Shown here: positions 16,009 to 27,321 of the stretch, piece after piece
How the letters are laid out: every line of letters starts with the position of its first letter
Position numbering within the stretch: position 1 is the first letter of the stretch
Source: a bacterium
GTDB lineage: Bacteria; Auribacterota; JABMQX01
Direction: 5' to 3'
Length of the DNA: 39,511 bases
Assembly (NCBI GenBank): GCA_030691545.1
Contig: JAUYEE010000288.1
Location: 1-39,511 of the forward strand
Program-made: the position numbers and the translations under genes
Notes under the pieces: model-generated
The model's database searches: none
What the model saw: only the letters and a program-made list of their open reading frames with translations
Told to the model about the DNA's origin: nothing

Positions 16009-16066
16009 CCTTCGTGCTCTTCGTGGTGAAGGGCTGGCTATCTACTCACCACGAAGGGCACGAAGG
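16009..16066. repeat. 21-bp inverted repeat downstream of alr
   Basis: Bases 16009-16029 pair with 16046-16066 with one mismatch, around a 16-base loop. The core is TTCGTGGTGA/TCACCACGAA. It begins 33 bases past the alr stop and could act as an mRNA 3' stem. A decayed copy is at 20152-20205. Confidence 0.75.
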
Positions 16067-16098
16067 ATTCACCTGCGCCTGAGCCCACGGTCCGTCAG

Positions 16099-17313
16099 TT
16101 ACCCGAAGGTGTACCGTTGAATGCAGGCGACGTTCCCGTCCTTCAGGTAGACTCGGGGGACACGCGGCCCGATCCCGCAAATCACCTCGTGCTCGATGGT
16201 CCCGCTTTTCTCGGCGACCTCGGAGACTGAGATGTGCGCCCGACCACTCTCGCCGAAAAACACCGCCACATCCCCCACGGCGATATCGTTCGATTCCCCG
16301 ACATCCGCCATAGTCATATCCATCGTCACTCTTCCCACAATCGGGAAACGCCGCCCGTGGATGAGAACATCGCCTTTCTTCGCCAGGCGGAAGGGCACCC
16401 CGTCGGCATAACCGGCGGCGATGGTGGCAATGGTCGTGTCTCGCAGAGCGATGAATTCCCGCCCGTAGCTGACGCTCGTTCCGGGGGGGACCTTCTTTAC
16501 GTGAACGACCCTCGCCTTGAACGAGACGACTTCTTCAAGATTGATCTCTCGGCTCACCAACGGGGAGCCGTACAGCCCGTAAATGCTAATCCCCGGGCGG
16601 ACAATGCCGAAGGTCTCGCCGCAGCGGTTGAGCAGAGCGGCGCTGTTAGCGACGTGCACGTGCGGCACTTCATAGCCCCTCCCGCGGAGCTTATCGAGCA
16701 GACTTCGCAACATCTCCAATTGCTCCCGAGTGAATCGGCTATCGCAATCCGCCACGGGAAAATGCGTGTACACTCCATCCAGAACCAGGTTCGGGCAGGA
16801 CGCAAACCCATCGAGAAAGTCATCCATTTCGCGAGGCAAGAGGCCCAATCTTCCCATCCCCGTGTCAACTTTGAGGTGAACTCTCACGCTCTTGCCGGCT
16901 GTCCCTGCCGCCCGATCGAGTTGGCGCGCCAACATCAGGTCGAACACCGTCTGGAGAAGGTCCTCCTCGATAATTGCCCCGAGTTCGCTTTCATCCGGAC
17001 GCCCAAACACTAAAATCGGGCAGCGTAAGCCGCTCTTCCTCAAAGCGAGCGCTTCGGCGATGTTCGCCACACCCAGCATCTCCGCGCCGTTCTCCAATGC
17101 CACTTGTGAGACCATCGCGGCGCCGCACCCATACGCCTGGGCCTTGACCATCGCGAGAACCTTCACACCGGGACCCGCGGCGGCTTTGAGCTTGCGGATG
17201 TTGTTCGCAATTTTGTCGAGGTCAACTTCCAGCCAGGCGGGCGCCAGGTTTTTGCCGAGAGAAGACGAGCTCGTCGGGGAGTCGCCTTTAAGGTTATGTG
17301 CTTCTTGCTGCAT
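16099..17313 (-). CDS. alr: Alanine racemase
   Basis: 404 residues from ATG 17313. This PLP enzyme interconverts L- and D-alanine for peptidoglycan. The PLP lysine is K57 in AMVKAQAYGCGA; most family members read KANAYGHG, so two conserved positions differ. The second catalytic residue is the tyrosine in GTSVSYGREF. VHLKVDTGMGRLG and RPGISIYGLYGSP are family motifs. The protein has a ~20-residue polar N-terminal extension (SPTSSSSLGKN) compared with usual 360-380 residue enzymes. It is divergent from queA, with a 291-base gap. Confidence in function is high. Confidence 0.95.
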   Translation of the reverse strand: MQQEAHNLKGDSPTSSSSLGKNLAPAWLEVDLDKIANNIRKLKAAAGPGVKVLAMVKAQAYGCGAAMVSQVALENGAEMLGVANIAEALALRKSGLRCPILVFGRPDESELGAIIEEDLLQTVFDLMLARQLDRAAGTAGKSVRVHLKVDTGMGRLGLLPREMDDFLDGFASCPNLVLDGVYTHFPVADCDSRFTREQLEMLRSLLDKLRGRGYEVPHVHVANSAALLNRCGETFGIVRPGISIYGLYGSPLVSREINLEEVVSFKARVVHVKKVPPGTSVSYGREFIALRDTTIATIAAGYADGVPFRLAKKGDVLIHGRRFPIVGRVTMDMTMADVGESNDIAVGDVAVFFGESGRAHISVSEVAEKSGTIEHEVICGIGPRVPRVYLKDGNVACIQRYTFG

Positions 17314-17604
17314 AACGCTGCTTTCCACGTAGTGCTGGGGACAGAATCTCCCAGGCCGGCGCCAACCTCCGGTCTCACATTCTGGGACGAAATGAATCCA
17401 CCCGAACCGCAAATGCGAAACCTAATGGGCGCCTTCGGCACTGCCCTCAAAGCTTGATAGTCTCATTTTGCCTTGAGCCGTCGCAAAGGAATTGCTACGG
17501 TACGGGTTCGCCTGCCGGTGCACGCGCACAAGGCTGGCGGCAGCCTCAAATAGACGCGCAGCGCTTTGACACGTCGGCCATCCGAGCGGCCAGGGAGCGT
17601 CACC

Positions 17605-19778
<2,174 letters not shown>

Positions 19779-19883
19779 ACCCGATGGCTGTATCCGCCTG
19801 ACCCGGCTCCCGATGGACCGGGATGTTCGTGGTGCCTCGCGCAAGTTCAGGCGATGTGAGACCTTCGCGCGTGACAAGTTAAC

Positions 19884-19925
19884 GAGGGGGCCGGCCCCCG
19901 ATTCCGAGGGCGAGCCCGCCCGTGC
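19884..19925. repeat. Partial hairpin cassette
   Basis: GGGGGC-CG-GCCCCC is followed by GATTCCGAGGGCGAG, the same order as at 20787-20820. The second hairpin is degraded. Confidence 0.65.
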
Positions 19926-20151
19926 CCGCGTGCGGCGCCCCGCGGCCACCAACACGCCTGGCACGCGCCCAACGCCCTGCCACTCGGCTCGGCCAGGGCC
20001 TGCCTGTGCAGGCGCCGCAAAGTCTCCTCTTCTCAGAGCGCGGAGGGCTTCGTGTGCTTCCCTGGCCGTGCGACCCGACGCCGCCCAAAAGCGCGCACTG
20101 TCCGATAGGCCGACTATGACGCCTGCGCGCGCACGCGGGCAGGCGTGCTCT

Positions 20152-20205
20152 TCGTGGTGAAGGGGGTGTCTCTTCTCGCCACGCAGGACACGAAGGGCAC
20201 AGAGG
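20152..20205. repeat. Decayed copy of the alr-downstream inverted repeat
   Basis: The segment starts TTCGTGGTGAAGGG and ends ACACGAAGGGCAC. The left arm matches 16020-16033 and the right arm carries changes, so the stem is weak. Confidence 0.55.
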
Positions 20206-20227
20206 GCGAACCCCCCTGGGCGAGGCT

Positions 20228-20271
20228 GCGTTGCCTGTACGAGCCTTATCCCTCAAATACAGCCGCACCCA
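20228..20271. repeat. 44-base direct repeat, copy 1
   Basis: It matches 20853-20896 with about eight changes. Shared blocks are CCTGTACGA and CAGCCGCACCCA. Confidence 0.7.
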
Positions 20272-20286
20272 CCCCTGTCGGATTCA

Positions 20287-20315
20287 TTGACAAAACAGCA
20301 AGAATCCTGTATAAT
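20287..20315 (+). promoter_or_regulatory. Perfect consensus sigma-70 promoter without an adjacent gene
   Basis: TTGACA (20287-20292) and TATAAT (20310-20315) are exactly 17 bases apart. Expected start is near 20322. The next gene start is 21097, so either the CotH mRNA has a leader of about 775 bases or this promoter makes a separate untranslated RNA. Confidence 0.65.
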
Positions 20316-20739
20316 CCTGTCAAAAAGATGTATCTCTATTCATCCTCAACGCAAGGAACGCAACATGCTCCCAGCGCACATTTCGCTCGCAACCTCCGCC
20401 CATTTTCGACCAAGACTTGCTCTTTTCGCAGCCGGGAATGGCGAGAAACCGCGAGTTCTCCCTGCCACCTGGGCCTTTTCTCATCTTCCTGAACCGGAAC
20501 CTATCTCGTTCTCCATAAGCAGATTATATCACAAATCCTCACCGTCAAAAGGCCCGAAAAGGCCCACTTTTTCGCCGTGCCGTATTTTTATACAAAGCCG
20601 CCTCCTTGGTCTCCTTTTTACGGGGATACAGCGACGCTCGGGTGTGGCTGTACTTGAGGGGCGTGCATCTCGCGGTCGAACCAGACCTGCCAGCGCCGCG
20701 TGCCTGGACCCGCGTCTACTGCCTGCATCTTGTCCCGCT

Positions 20740-20850
20740 GTAGCGCAGGCGTCTCGCCTGCATCTTGTGCCGCTATGGCGGGATCTCGGGGGCATCTTGC
20801 CCCCGATTCCGAGGGCGAGACGCCCTCGCGACTGCCCCGCCATGGCGGGG
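20740..20850. repeat. Array of four hairpins
   Basis: After GTAGCGC come GCAGGCG-TCT-CGCCTGC (20745-20761), TCGGGGGCA-TCT-TGCCCCCGA (20786-20806) and CGAGGGCG-AGA-CGCCCTCG (20810-20828). The last is a 16-base palindrome, CCCCGCCATGGCGGGG (20835-20850). All stems are perfect and the first three have 3-base loops. Confidence 0.85.
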
Positions 20851-20852
20851 CG

Positions 20853-20896
20853 GCGTTACCTGTACGAACTCTCCCCCTTAAATGCAGCCGCACCCA
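20853..20896. repeat. 44-base direct repeat, copy 2
   Basis: Second copy of the sequence at 20228-20271. It directly follows the hairpin array. Confidence 0.7.
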
Positions 20897-21096
20897 GTTC
20901 TTTTGGGAAATTTCCGCCTGCCCTCGCGTTGCGTGTCACCGGTCTCCCGGGCCAGAGACGCAGAGCCAGCCTGCCGTCAGCGCGCTTTTCAGCATAATAA
21001 CGCGGTCAAGCTGTGATATGCTTTTAGAGGAATCTGCAGCATTGCCTTGAGAAAACAAAAGTGCAGTTGTCCCATGGTCTCCGGTTGAGGAATGGC

Positions 21097-24000
21097 GTGA
21101 AGAAACTCGCTCTCATTTTCCTGTCAATAGCTTCTCTTCCGCTATCGGAAGCGAGCGGCGTGATCATCTCCGAGATTATGTACAATCCCGCTGGCGGGGA
21201 CGAATCGCTGGAGTACGTGGAGCTGCACAACGAGGACATCCTGCCGTTTGACATCGGGGGCTGGCGATTTTCGGATGGAATCGAGTATGTGTTTCCGGAG
21301 GGGACGATGATGGCGCCGCAGTCGTACCTCCTGGTCTGCAAGGATATTGAAGTGGCCCGTGCGGCCTACGGCATCAACAACGTGCTCGGACCCTATACGG
21401 GACGGCTGAACAATGCCGGAGAGAGAGTCTCCCTCGCGAATTCGTACGGCTCCGTCGTCCAGCAGGTCAGGTACAGCGATCGGTATCCCTGGCCGGCAGC
21501 GGCGGATGGGACAGGGCATTCGCTGTCGCTTCGTGATGTGTACCTGCCAGTGGACGAATGCGAGAGCTGGACAATCAGTTCGGTGATTGGCGGGACGCCC
21601 GGGCAGGCGAACAGCTCCGGAGCCGTGACCCGGCGGAGCTTCCTTGTGGGTCCCAGCGAAGACTGGCGGTTCTTCAAAGGAACGTCGGAAGCCTCCAAAC
21701 CGACCGACGCATGGAGGCAGGCGGACTTCGCCGATTCCTCGTGGCTAACCGGAATGGGTCCCTTTGGCTATGGGACCGCGGGATGCGGCACCATGCTCGA
21801 CGACATGCGCGGTCTATATCTTTCGGTCTTCCTTCGGAGAGAATTTGTTCTGCAGGACCCCGGGAATGTAACGGTCCTCCTGCTCCATGTGGATTACGAG
21901 GACGGTTTTGTCGCTTACCTGAACGGGTCGGAAGTCGCCAGAAGGATGCTCGGAAACCCGGGCGAGGCCGTCTGGTACAACACGCCAGCGGACGAACACG
22001 AGTCGGGGACGCCGGAGGAGATTGACATCTCGGGCTATGTCTCACTCCTTCGTCCGGGCGAAAATGTTCTGTCAATCCAGGCGCACAACTCTTCCACGAA
22101 AAGCGGCGATTTTTTCATCTCGGCGTCGCTGGTTGAGCAATCGGTGGTGACTGTCACGGGAGCCGTGCCCGTGGTGATTAACGAGATACAGTCGGATAGC
22201 GCAGGCGAAGGTTGGGTGGAACTATTCAACCCCTCGAAGAAAGAGTACGACATCGGCGGGTGCTTTCTCAGCGATGACCCGGGCGACCTGTTGAAGTATC
22301 AGGTCCCCGTCGGGACACTCATGGGCCCGAACACGCTCAAGCTCTTCCCCTCGTGGGCAACCGGATTGTCCCTTCCCGAAAGCGGCGGGTGCATCTATCT
22401 GACGTCTTCGGACGGGATGAGGGTTCTGGACGCCTTCGCATACGACGCAGAAATCGCGGACATCAGCCGCGGGCGCTACCCGGATGGAGGAGAAAAATGG
22501 TGGGCGATGGTCAAGCCGACTCCGGGGAAACCGAACGAAATATCCGTCGAGCGCAACATCGTCATCAACGAAATCATGTACCATCCACCAGGCAACGCCG
22601 AGGAGGACGAATACATCGAGCTGTTCAACAAAGGCGAGTATCCCGTATCGCTGGACGGGTGGGCCTTCACGGACGGAATCAATTTCCTCTTTTTGGGTGT
22701 GACGATGCCGGCAGGCAGTTATCTTGTGGTCGCAAAATCCCCGGAGGCGATCCGGGCGAAATATGGAATCGAGAACGTGGTTGGGCCGTTCGTCGGAGTC
22801 CTGAGGAATGAAGGAGAGCATCTTGAGCTTCGCGACGCCCGTGGGAACATCGCGGATGAGGTTCACTACTATGACGGCGGGCGATGGCCTATCTGGGCGG
22901 GAGGAGGAGGGTCGAGCCTCGAGCTGATTGACCCCCGGCACGACAACAATGTTCCCTCCGCCTGGGATGCCAGCGACGAGACCGGCAAGGCGGAGTGGAA
23001 GTATTACGAGTACAGCGGCGTGCATACCTCCGGCGAGTCGGAGTTTCACATGTTCCTCATGCACCGGGGGGTCTGCTACATAGACAATATCGAGCTTCGA
23101 GAGAGCGGCGGGGCAAGCCAAATTCCAAACGGAACCTTTGACGCTGGCGCGGACACGTGGCTCATCCAGGGGGATCACATTCAATCGGGGTGGACTACGG
23201 AGGATTCGCACGGCAAGGGCGGTTGCTTGAAAATCGTGGCTACCGGTAGAGGCGACACGGGGGTTAACCGTATCGAATGCGATCTCAATCCGACGCTGCG
23301 GTCCAGTAGAACCTACACGGTTTCATTCTGGGCGAAATGGCAGCGCGGGATAAACCTTCTGATGACGCGCACCTGGAATCACACCGTCGCAAAAGCGAAC
23401 CGGCTCGAAATGCCACAAAGGCTCGGCTCCCCAGGAACAATCAACAGCGTCTTCAAACCCAACCTCGGCCCCTTGATCTTCAACGGGAAGCAATCTCCTA
23501 TCGTCCCGACGTCAACCGACACAGTCCGGGTGAGCGCCCGGGTGATGGATGCTGACGGCGTCGCCCGCGTGATCCTCTATCACGGGACAGGTCCTGGCCC
23601 GAAGTATCTTTCGGTGGAGATGTTCGACGACGGTCGGCATGGGGACAGTGAGGCGGGAGACGGCGTGTATGGGGCGACTCTCCCTGCCCGCACCGAATGG
23701 AGTGTCGTCGGTTTCTACGTCGAGGCGACAGACACGCTCGGCGAATTCCTCCGGTTCCCTGCGGAGGCGCCGACCCGCAGGGCGCTTTACCAGGTGGAGA
23801 ACACCCGCCCCAGCACGAATCTCAATGTGTATCGGCTTCTGATGTCATCGGAGAACCTCAACGAGCTGGACGCGCGACCGCCTTTGAGTAACGAGCTCCT
23901 CGACGGCACGTTCGTCTTCAACGACACCGAAATCTATTACAACGTCGGCGTGCGCTATCGAGGGAGTCCGTGGGGTCGCCCGAGCCGCAGCCGGTACCGC

Positions 24001-25554
24001 GTTACGTTCAACCGCGACGAGCCTTTCCACGGTATGCGGGAGATGAACCTGGACCCGAACGATGGCACCAAGCAGAGGGAACGATTCGCATTTCACCTCG
24101 TGCGGAAGATGGGGGCACCTGCCCCGTACCACAGGTACTGTTCCTTCGGACTGAATAGCGGCTACCGAAGCATCTATGATGATGTGCAAAAGGTTGACAA
24201 GGATTTCGCGGCGTTTTGGTGGAACGGCGACGACGGCGGAACTCTGTACAAAGTGGATGATTACTTCACCTTCACGGATGGCGGGGGTTTCACCAATCAC
24301 GATACAGCGCGATTCGTCTATCGGGGCGACGACAAGGAAACCTATCGCTGGAATTTCAAGCAGAGGACGAACGAGTGGTTTGACGACTACAGCGACCTGA
24401 TCGAATTGATCAAGGCATTCGACCCGAGCACCACGCCGGATTCCGAGTTCGAGAAAACCCTTGAAGCGACGATTGACACCGACGAATGGCTCCAGGTTCT
24501 CGCCACAAGAATCCTCATCGGCGATTGGGATTGTGTCGGATACTGGCGGGGGAAAAACTGCTATCTGTACCGTCCGCCGGGTGTGGGCAAGTGGATGATG
24601 GTCCCCTGGGACAGCGACCTGGTCTTTGAGGCGAACCATGTGAATGACGCCATTTTCCAGTCCGGCTTCCCGGGCGTCTATCGCTTTTTGAACTGGCAGC
24701 GGTACAAGCGGCGATACTACGGCTATCTTCAGGAGTTGCTCGATGGACCCTTCAGTCGAGAGGAGGCCGACCCCGTCCTGGATTCAATTTACAACATATT
24801 GCGGCAGGAAGGGTCGGTCAGTTCCCCCAGCGACATCAAGAGTTTCCTGATAAGTCGGGCTAACTTCGTCCGGCCGCAGATCCCGGTCGCATCGTTCGAG
24901 ATTACGACGAACTCCGGGGCGCCCTTTGCCAGCGGCAAGCCCCAGGCGCGCATCCAGGGAACAGCCCCCGTGAATGCCCTCTCGTTTACCTTCAACGGCA
25001 TCGCCTCCGAGCCGGAGTGGCCCGATAGCACCGTCTGGAAATACCTCATCGAACTCAAGCCGGGCGTGAACAACATGGTTGTCATCGCCTATGACTCCAG
25101 AGGGCGAGTCGTTGGCTCGGACAGCATCGCTGTCACCTACGACCCGGATGACGACGGCGACGGGCTCAGGTACCTCGAGGAAATCGCCCTCGGAACTGAC
25201 CCCCAGAACCCCGACACGGACGGGGACTTAGTCACCGACTACGAGGAGGTTCACGTGACGCAGACGAATCCTCTCGATGGGCGCTCCACCCCGCATGGCG
25301 TGCTGAGCACGGCTCGGCTGCCCGGCGGCGAAACGTCTGTTTCGTGGCGGAGCATCGTCGGCAGGTATTACCGCGTAATGTGGACCGAGGATTTGTTGAA
25401 TTGGCTCACTGTGCCCGGGTACATCCAGGCAGACCAGACCGTCACGGTCTGGACCGACCGGGGTCAACCGGAGACGGCTCTGTCGCCGTCGGAGGATGCT
25501 GTGCGCTGGCGGTTCTACCGAATCGTCCTGATGCCCTGGGATTTCACACCGTGA
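21097..25554 (+). CDS. Giant secreted CotH-domain protein with three lamin-tail domains
   Basis: 1485 residues from GTG 21097, chosen because GAGGA lies five bases upstream and the signal peptide (KKLALIFLSIASLPLSEASG) then starts cleanly. Lamin-tail domains begin at VIISEIMYNPAGG, VVINEIQSDSAG and IVINEIMYHPPG. Between the first two is a galactose-binding-like beta domain (about 185-350). A CotH domain spans about 909-1270, with VGVRYRGSPWGRPSRSRYR and MMVPWDSDLVFE, the latter resembling the metal-binding WDxD of CotH kinases. A calcium-binding type stretch (DPDDDGDG and NPDTDGDLVTDYEE) near 1349 precedes the C-terminal module ending RFYRIVLMPW. It probably acts at the cell surface. Kinase activity is possible but unproven. 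Confidence 0.9.
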   Translation: MKKLALIFLSIASLPLSEASGVIISEIMYNPAGGDESLEYVELHNEDILPFDIGGWRFSDGIEYVFPEGTMMAPQSYLLVCKDIEVARAAYGINNVLGPYTGRLNNAGERVSLANSYGSVVQQVRYSDRYPWPAAADGTGHSLSLRDVYLPVDECESWTISSVIGGTPGQANSSGAVTRRSFLVGPSEDWRFFKGTSEASKPTDAWRQADFADSSWLTGMGPFGYGTAGCGTMLDDMRGLYLSVFLRREFVLQDPGNVTVLLLHVDYEDGFVAYLNGSEVARRMLGNPGEAVWYNTPADEHESGTPEEIDISGYVSLLRPGENVLSIQAHNSSTKSGDFFISASLVEQSVVTVTGAVPVVINEIQSDSAGEGWVELFNPSKKEYDIGGCFLSDDPGDLLKYQVPVGTLMGPNTLKLFPSWATGLSLPESGGCIYLTSSDGMRVLDAFAYDAEIADISRGRYPDGGEKWWAMVKPTPGKPNEISVERNIVINEIMYHPPGNAEEDEYIELFNKGEYPVSLDGWAFTDGINFLFLGVTMPAGSYLVVAKSPEAIRAKYGIENVVGPFVGVLRNEGEHLELRDARGNIADEVHYYDGGRWPIWAGGGGSSLELIDPRHDNNVPSAWDASDETGKAEWKYYEYSGVHTSGESEFHMFLMHRGVCYIDNIELRESGGASQIPNGTFDAGADTWLIQGDHIQSGWTTEDSHGKGGCLKIVATGRGDTGVNRIECDLNPTLRSSRTYTVSFWAKWQRGINLLMTRTWNHTVAKANRLEMPQRLGSPGTINSVFKPNLGPLIFNGKQSPIVPTSTDTVRVSARVMDADGVARVILYHGTGPGPKYLSVEMFDDGRHGDSEAGDGVYGATLPARTEWSVVGFYVEATDTLGEFLRFPAEAPTRRALYQVENTRPSTNLNVYRLLMSSENLNELDARPPLSNELLDGTFVFNDTEIYYNVGVRYRGSPWGRPSRSRYRVTFNRDEPFHGMREMNLDPNDGTKQRERFAFHLVRKMGAPAPYHRYCSFGLNSGYRSIYDDVQKVDKDFAAFWWNGDDGGTLYKVDDYFTFTDGGGFTNHDTARFVYRGDDKETYRWNFKQRTNEWFDDYSDLIELIKAFDPSTTPDSEFEKTLEATIDTDEWLQVLATRILIGDWDCVGYWRGKNCYLYRPPGVGKWMMVPWDSDLVFEANHVNDAIFQSGFPGVYRFLNWQRYKRRYYGYLQELLDGPFSREEADPVLDSIYNILRQEGSVSSPSDIKSFLISRANFVRPQIPVASFEITTNSGAPFASGKPQARIQGTAPVNALSFTFNGIASEPEWPDSTVWKYLIELKPGVNNMVVIAYDSRGRVVGSDSIAVTYDPDDDGDGLRYLEEIALGTDPQNPDTDGDLVTDYEEVHVTQTNPLDGRSTPHGVLSTARLPGGETSVSWRSIVGRYYRVMWTEDLLNWLTVPGYIQADQTVTVWTDRGQPETALSPSEDAVRWRFYRIVLMPWDFTP

Positions 25555-25666
25555 CAGGAGCCGTTCATTGGCGCAATCGCGCCTCCCCGAAACCGCCGTT
25601 CCGCGGCGCGGAAAGCAGCCGTCCTCTTCGCTTGTCTGGCCTTATCTGATGAAGGAGACGAAGGGA

Positions 25667-27256
25667 ATGCTCGATATTGTGATCGAAGGAGGGACTGTCT
25701 ATGACGGCCTGGGAGGGGAACCTTTCCTCGGGCACATTGGTATCGGCCAAGACCGAATCGTGGCCGTGACCCAGGACACCCCTCCCGAGGCGAAGGTCAA
25801 GATCAATGCCTCCGGGAAAATCGTCTGCCCCGGTTTCATAGACATCCATTCCCATTCGGATTTCTCCGCGGTCATCAATCCCAACTTGGAAAGCAAGATT
25901 CGCCAGGGGGTCACCACCGAGCTCGTCGGGAACTGCGGGTTCTCCGCATGCCCCATCCTCAACCATCAGCATCGCGACGACCTCGCTCGGAAATACGCCG
26001 GAACCGGGATCGAAATCACCTGGAACTGGCCCGAAGAGTACTTCGCCATCCTGGAGAGCGGCGGCATAGCCTTGAATATCGGCATCTTAGTGGGCCACGG
26101 CAATATTCGGACCGCCGTGACGGGCGGATCCGCGGAGGCGCCCACTCACGGCCAACTCAAACAAATGAAGGAAATCGCCGAGCGCTGTTTGCACGAGGGA
26201 GCCTTCGGCGTCTCGACGGGACTCATCTACCCCCCCGGTACGTTCGCGACAAAGGAAGAAATCATCGAGCTTTTGTCGGTTGTCCGAGAGCATGGCGCGC
26301 TGTACACGACGCACATGAGAAACGAGGGTGAGGAATTGCGGGAGGCGGTCCAGGAAGCCATCGAGTGCGCCAGGGAAGCGGGTGTCCGGCTCCAAATTTC
26401 CCATCTGAAAGCGATTGGGCAGCAAAACTGGGGAAACCTCGACCACGCCATCGCGCTCATCGAACGCGCGAGGGAACAAGGACTGGATGTTACGTGTGAC
26501 CGTTACCCCTACATCGCCTCGAGCACAAGCCTGGACTCCGTCTTGCCGAAATGGGCATACGAGGGAGGAGAACAGAAGGAGCTCCAACGGCTCGCGGACG
26601 GCCAGACCTGCGCCGCGATGTCCAAAGAGATTCTGGACAAGCACCCGGAGGAAGATCTCTGGTCGCGACTGATTGTCGCTTATGTCGGGACGGAGGCGTT
26701 GAAATGTTACGAGGGGCGGACGCTCCAACAGATTGCCGCCGATAAGGGAAAGAACCCTTGTGACATGCTGTTCGATATTCTGCTGAAAGATGAGCTTCGC
26801 ACCGAGATGGTCTATTTCTCCATGTGCGAGGAGAATCTCGAGAAGGTGCTTCGCAGACCGTACGTGATGATTGGCTCCGACGGAGCTGCGAGGGCGCATT
26901 ACGGGCCCCTCTCCGCGGGCAAGCCCCATCCCCGAACCTACGGGACGTTCCCCCGCGTCCTCGCCCGGTACGTCAAGAAGGGCGTTCTGGGAATGGCGGA
27001 AGCCATCGCGAAAATGACCTCCATGCCAGCGAGAAAGATCGGGCTAAAGGGCCGCGGCATGATTTCAAGGGGGGCATACGCGGACATCGTCGTGTTTGAC
27101 CCCGACAAAATTGCGGATACAGCCACCTTCGAGGATCCCCACAGGTATCCGCAGGGGATCGAGGTAGTGATGGTCAACGGGGAGGTCGCGGTCGGGGAAG
27201 GAGGGTTTCTCGGCGTGCGGAATGGGAGGGTCTTGCGAAGAGAGTCGCCGGGTTGA
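25667..27256 (+). CDS. N-acyl-D-amino-acid deacylase
   Basis: 529 residues from ATG 25667, with AAGGAG upstream; ATG 25649 would be six residues longer. It belongs to the amidohydrolase superfamily. VCPGFIDIHSHSDF carries the metal-ligand histidines H61 and H63. VGNCGFSACP contains the cysteine typical of D-aminoacylases. HMRNEG, ISHLKAIGQQNWG, VTCDRYPYIASST, IGSDGAA and HPRTYGTFPRVL follow the family order. It removes acyl groups from N-acyl-D-amino acids, perhaps for recycling of cell-wall-derived D-amino acids. No signal peptide, so cytoplasmic. It lies 112 bases after the CotH gene on the same strand. Confidence 0.92.
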   Translation: MLDIVIEGGTVYDGLGGEPFLGHIGIGQDRIVAVTQDTPPEAKVKINASGKIVCPGFIDIHSHSDFSAVINPNLESKIRQGVTTELVGNCGFSACPILNHQHRDDLARKYAGTGIEITWNWPEEYFAILESGGIALNIGILVGHGNIRTAVTGGSAEAPTHGQLKQMKEIAERCLHEGAFGVSTGLIYPPGTFATKEEIIELLSVVREHGALYTTHMRNEGEELREAVQEAIECAREAGVRLQISHLKAIGQQNWGNLDHAIALIERAREQGLDVTCDRYPYIASSTSLDSVLPKWAYEGGEQKELQRLADGQTCAAMSKEILDKHPEEDLWSRLIVAYVGTEALKCYEGRTLQQIAADKGKNPCDMLFDILLKDELRTEMVYFSMCEENLEKVLRRPYVMIGSDGAARAHYGPLSAGKPHPRTYGTFPRVLARYVKKGVLGMAEAIAKMTSMPARKIGLKGRGMISRGAYADIVVFDPDKIADTATFEDPHRYPQGIEVVMVNGEVAVGEGGFLGVRNGRVLRRESPG

Positions 27257-27321
27257 GTTAGCTCAGCCGACCGCCTAGCGGATGCCCGGGGGACAATGAG
27301 GAGAAGGGTTGGCTGGTCCGG

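Larger units (their letters stand above)
15480..16098. other. Repeat-rich intergenic stretch, no gene
   Basis: No convincing coding frame is present. Bases 15524-15600 hold degenerate direct repeats of the type CGCAGAGAACGCAGAGGGCGCTGAG and AACGCAAAGGCGCTAAGACGC. Two ~90-base copies and a long inverted repeat are listed separately. Confidence 0.7.
19779..21096. other. 1.3-kb repeat-rich intergenic stretch
   Basis: No frame here has family motifs or a ribosome binding site. The longest (20287-20997, plus) is proline/arginine-rich and runs through the hairpin repeats. The stretch holds hairpin cassettes, two 44-base direct repeats and a consensus promoter, listed separately. It separates tgt from the CotH gene. 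Confidence 0.7.

Noticed and set aside
17420..17604. Possible preQ1 riboswitch ahead of queA
   Set aside because: The leader lacks the compact preQ1 aptamer pattern of a short stem followed by an A-rich tail near the ribosome site.
20740..20850. Hairpin array as a stacked transcription terminator
   Set aside because: No T-run follows any stem, and the modules recur elsewhere, including inside a gene, so a repeat family explains it better.
20287..20997. 236-residue plus-strand frame in the repeat-rich gap
   Set aside because: It crosses the hairpin array, is proline/arginine-rich and has no domain. A promoter alone does not make it a gene.
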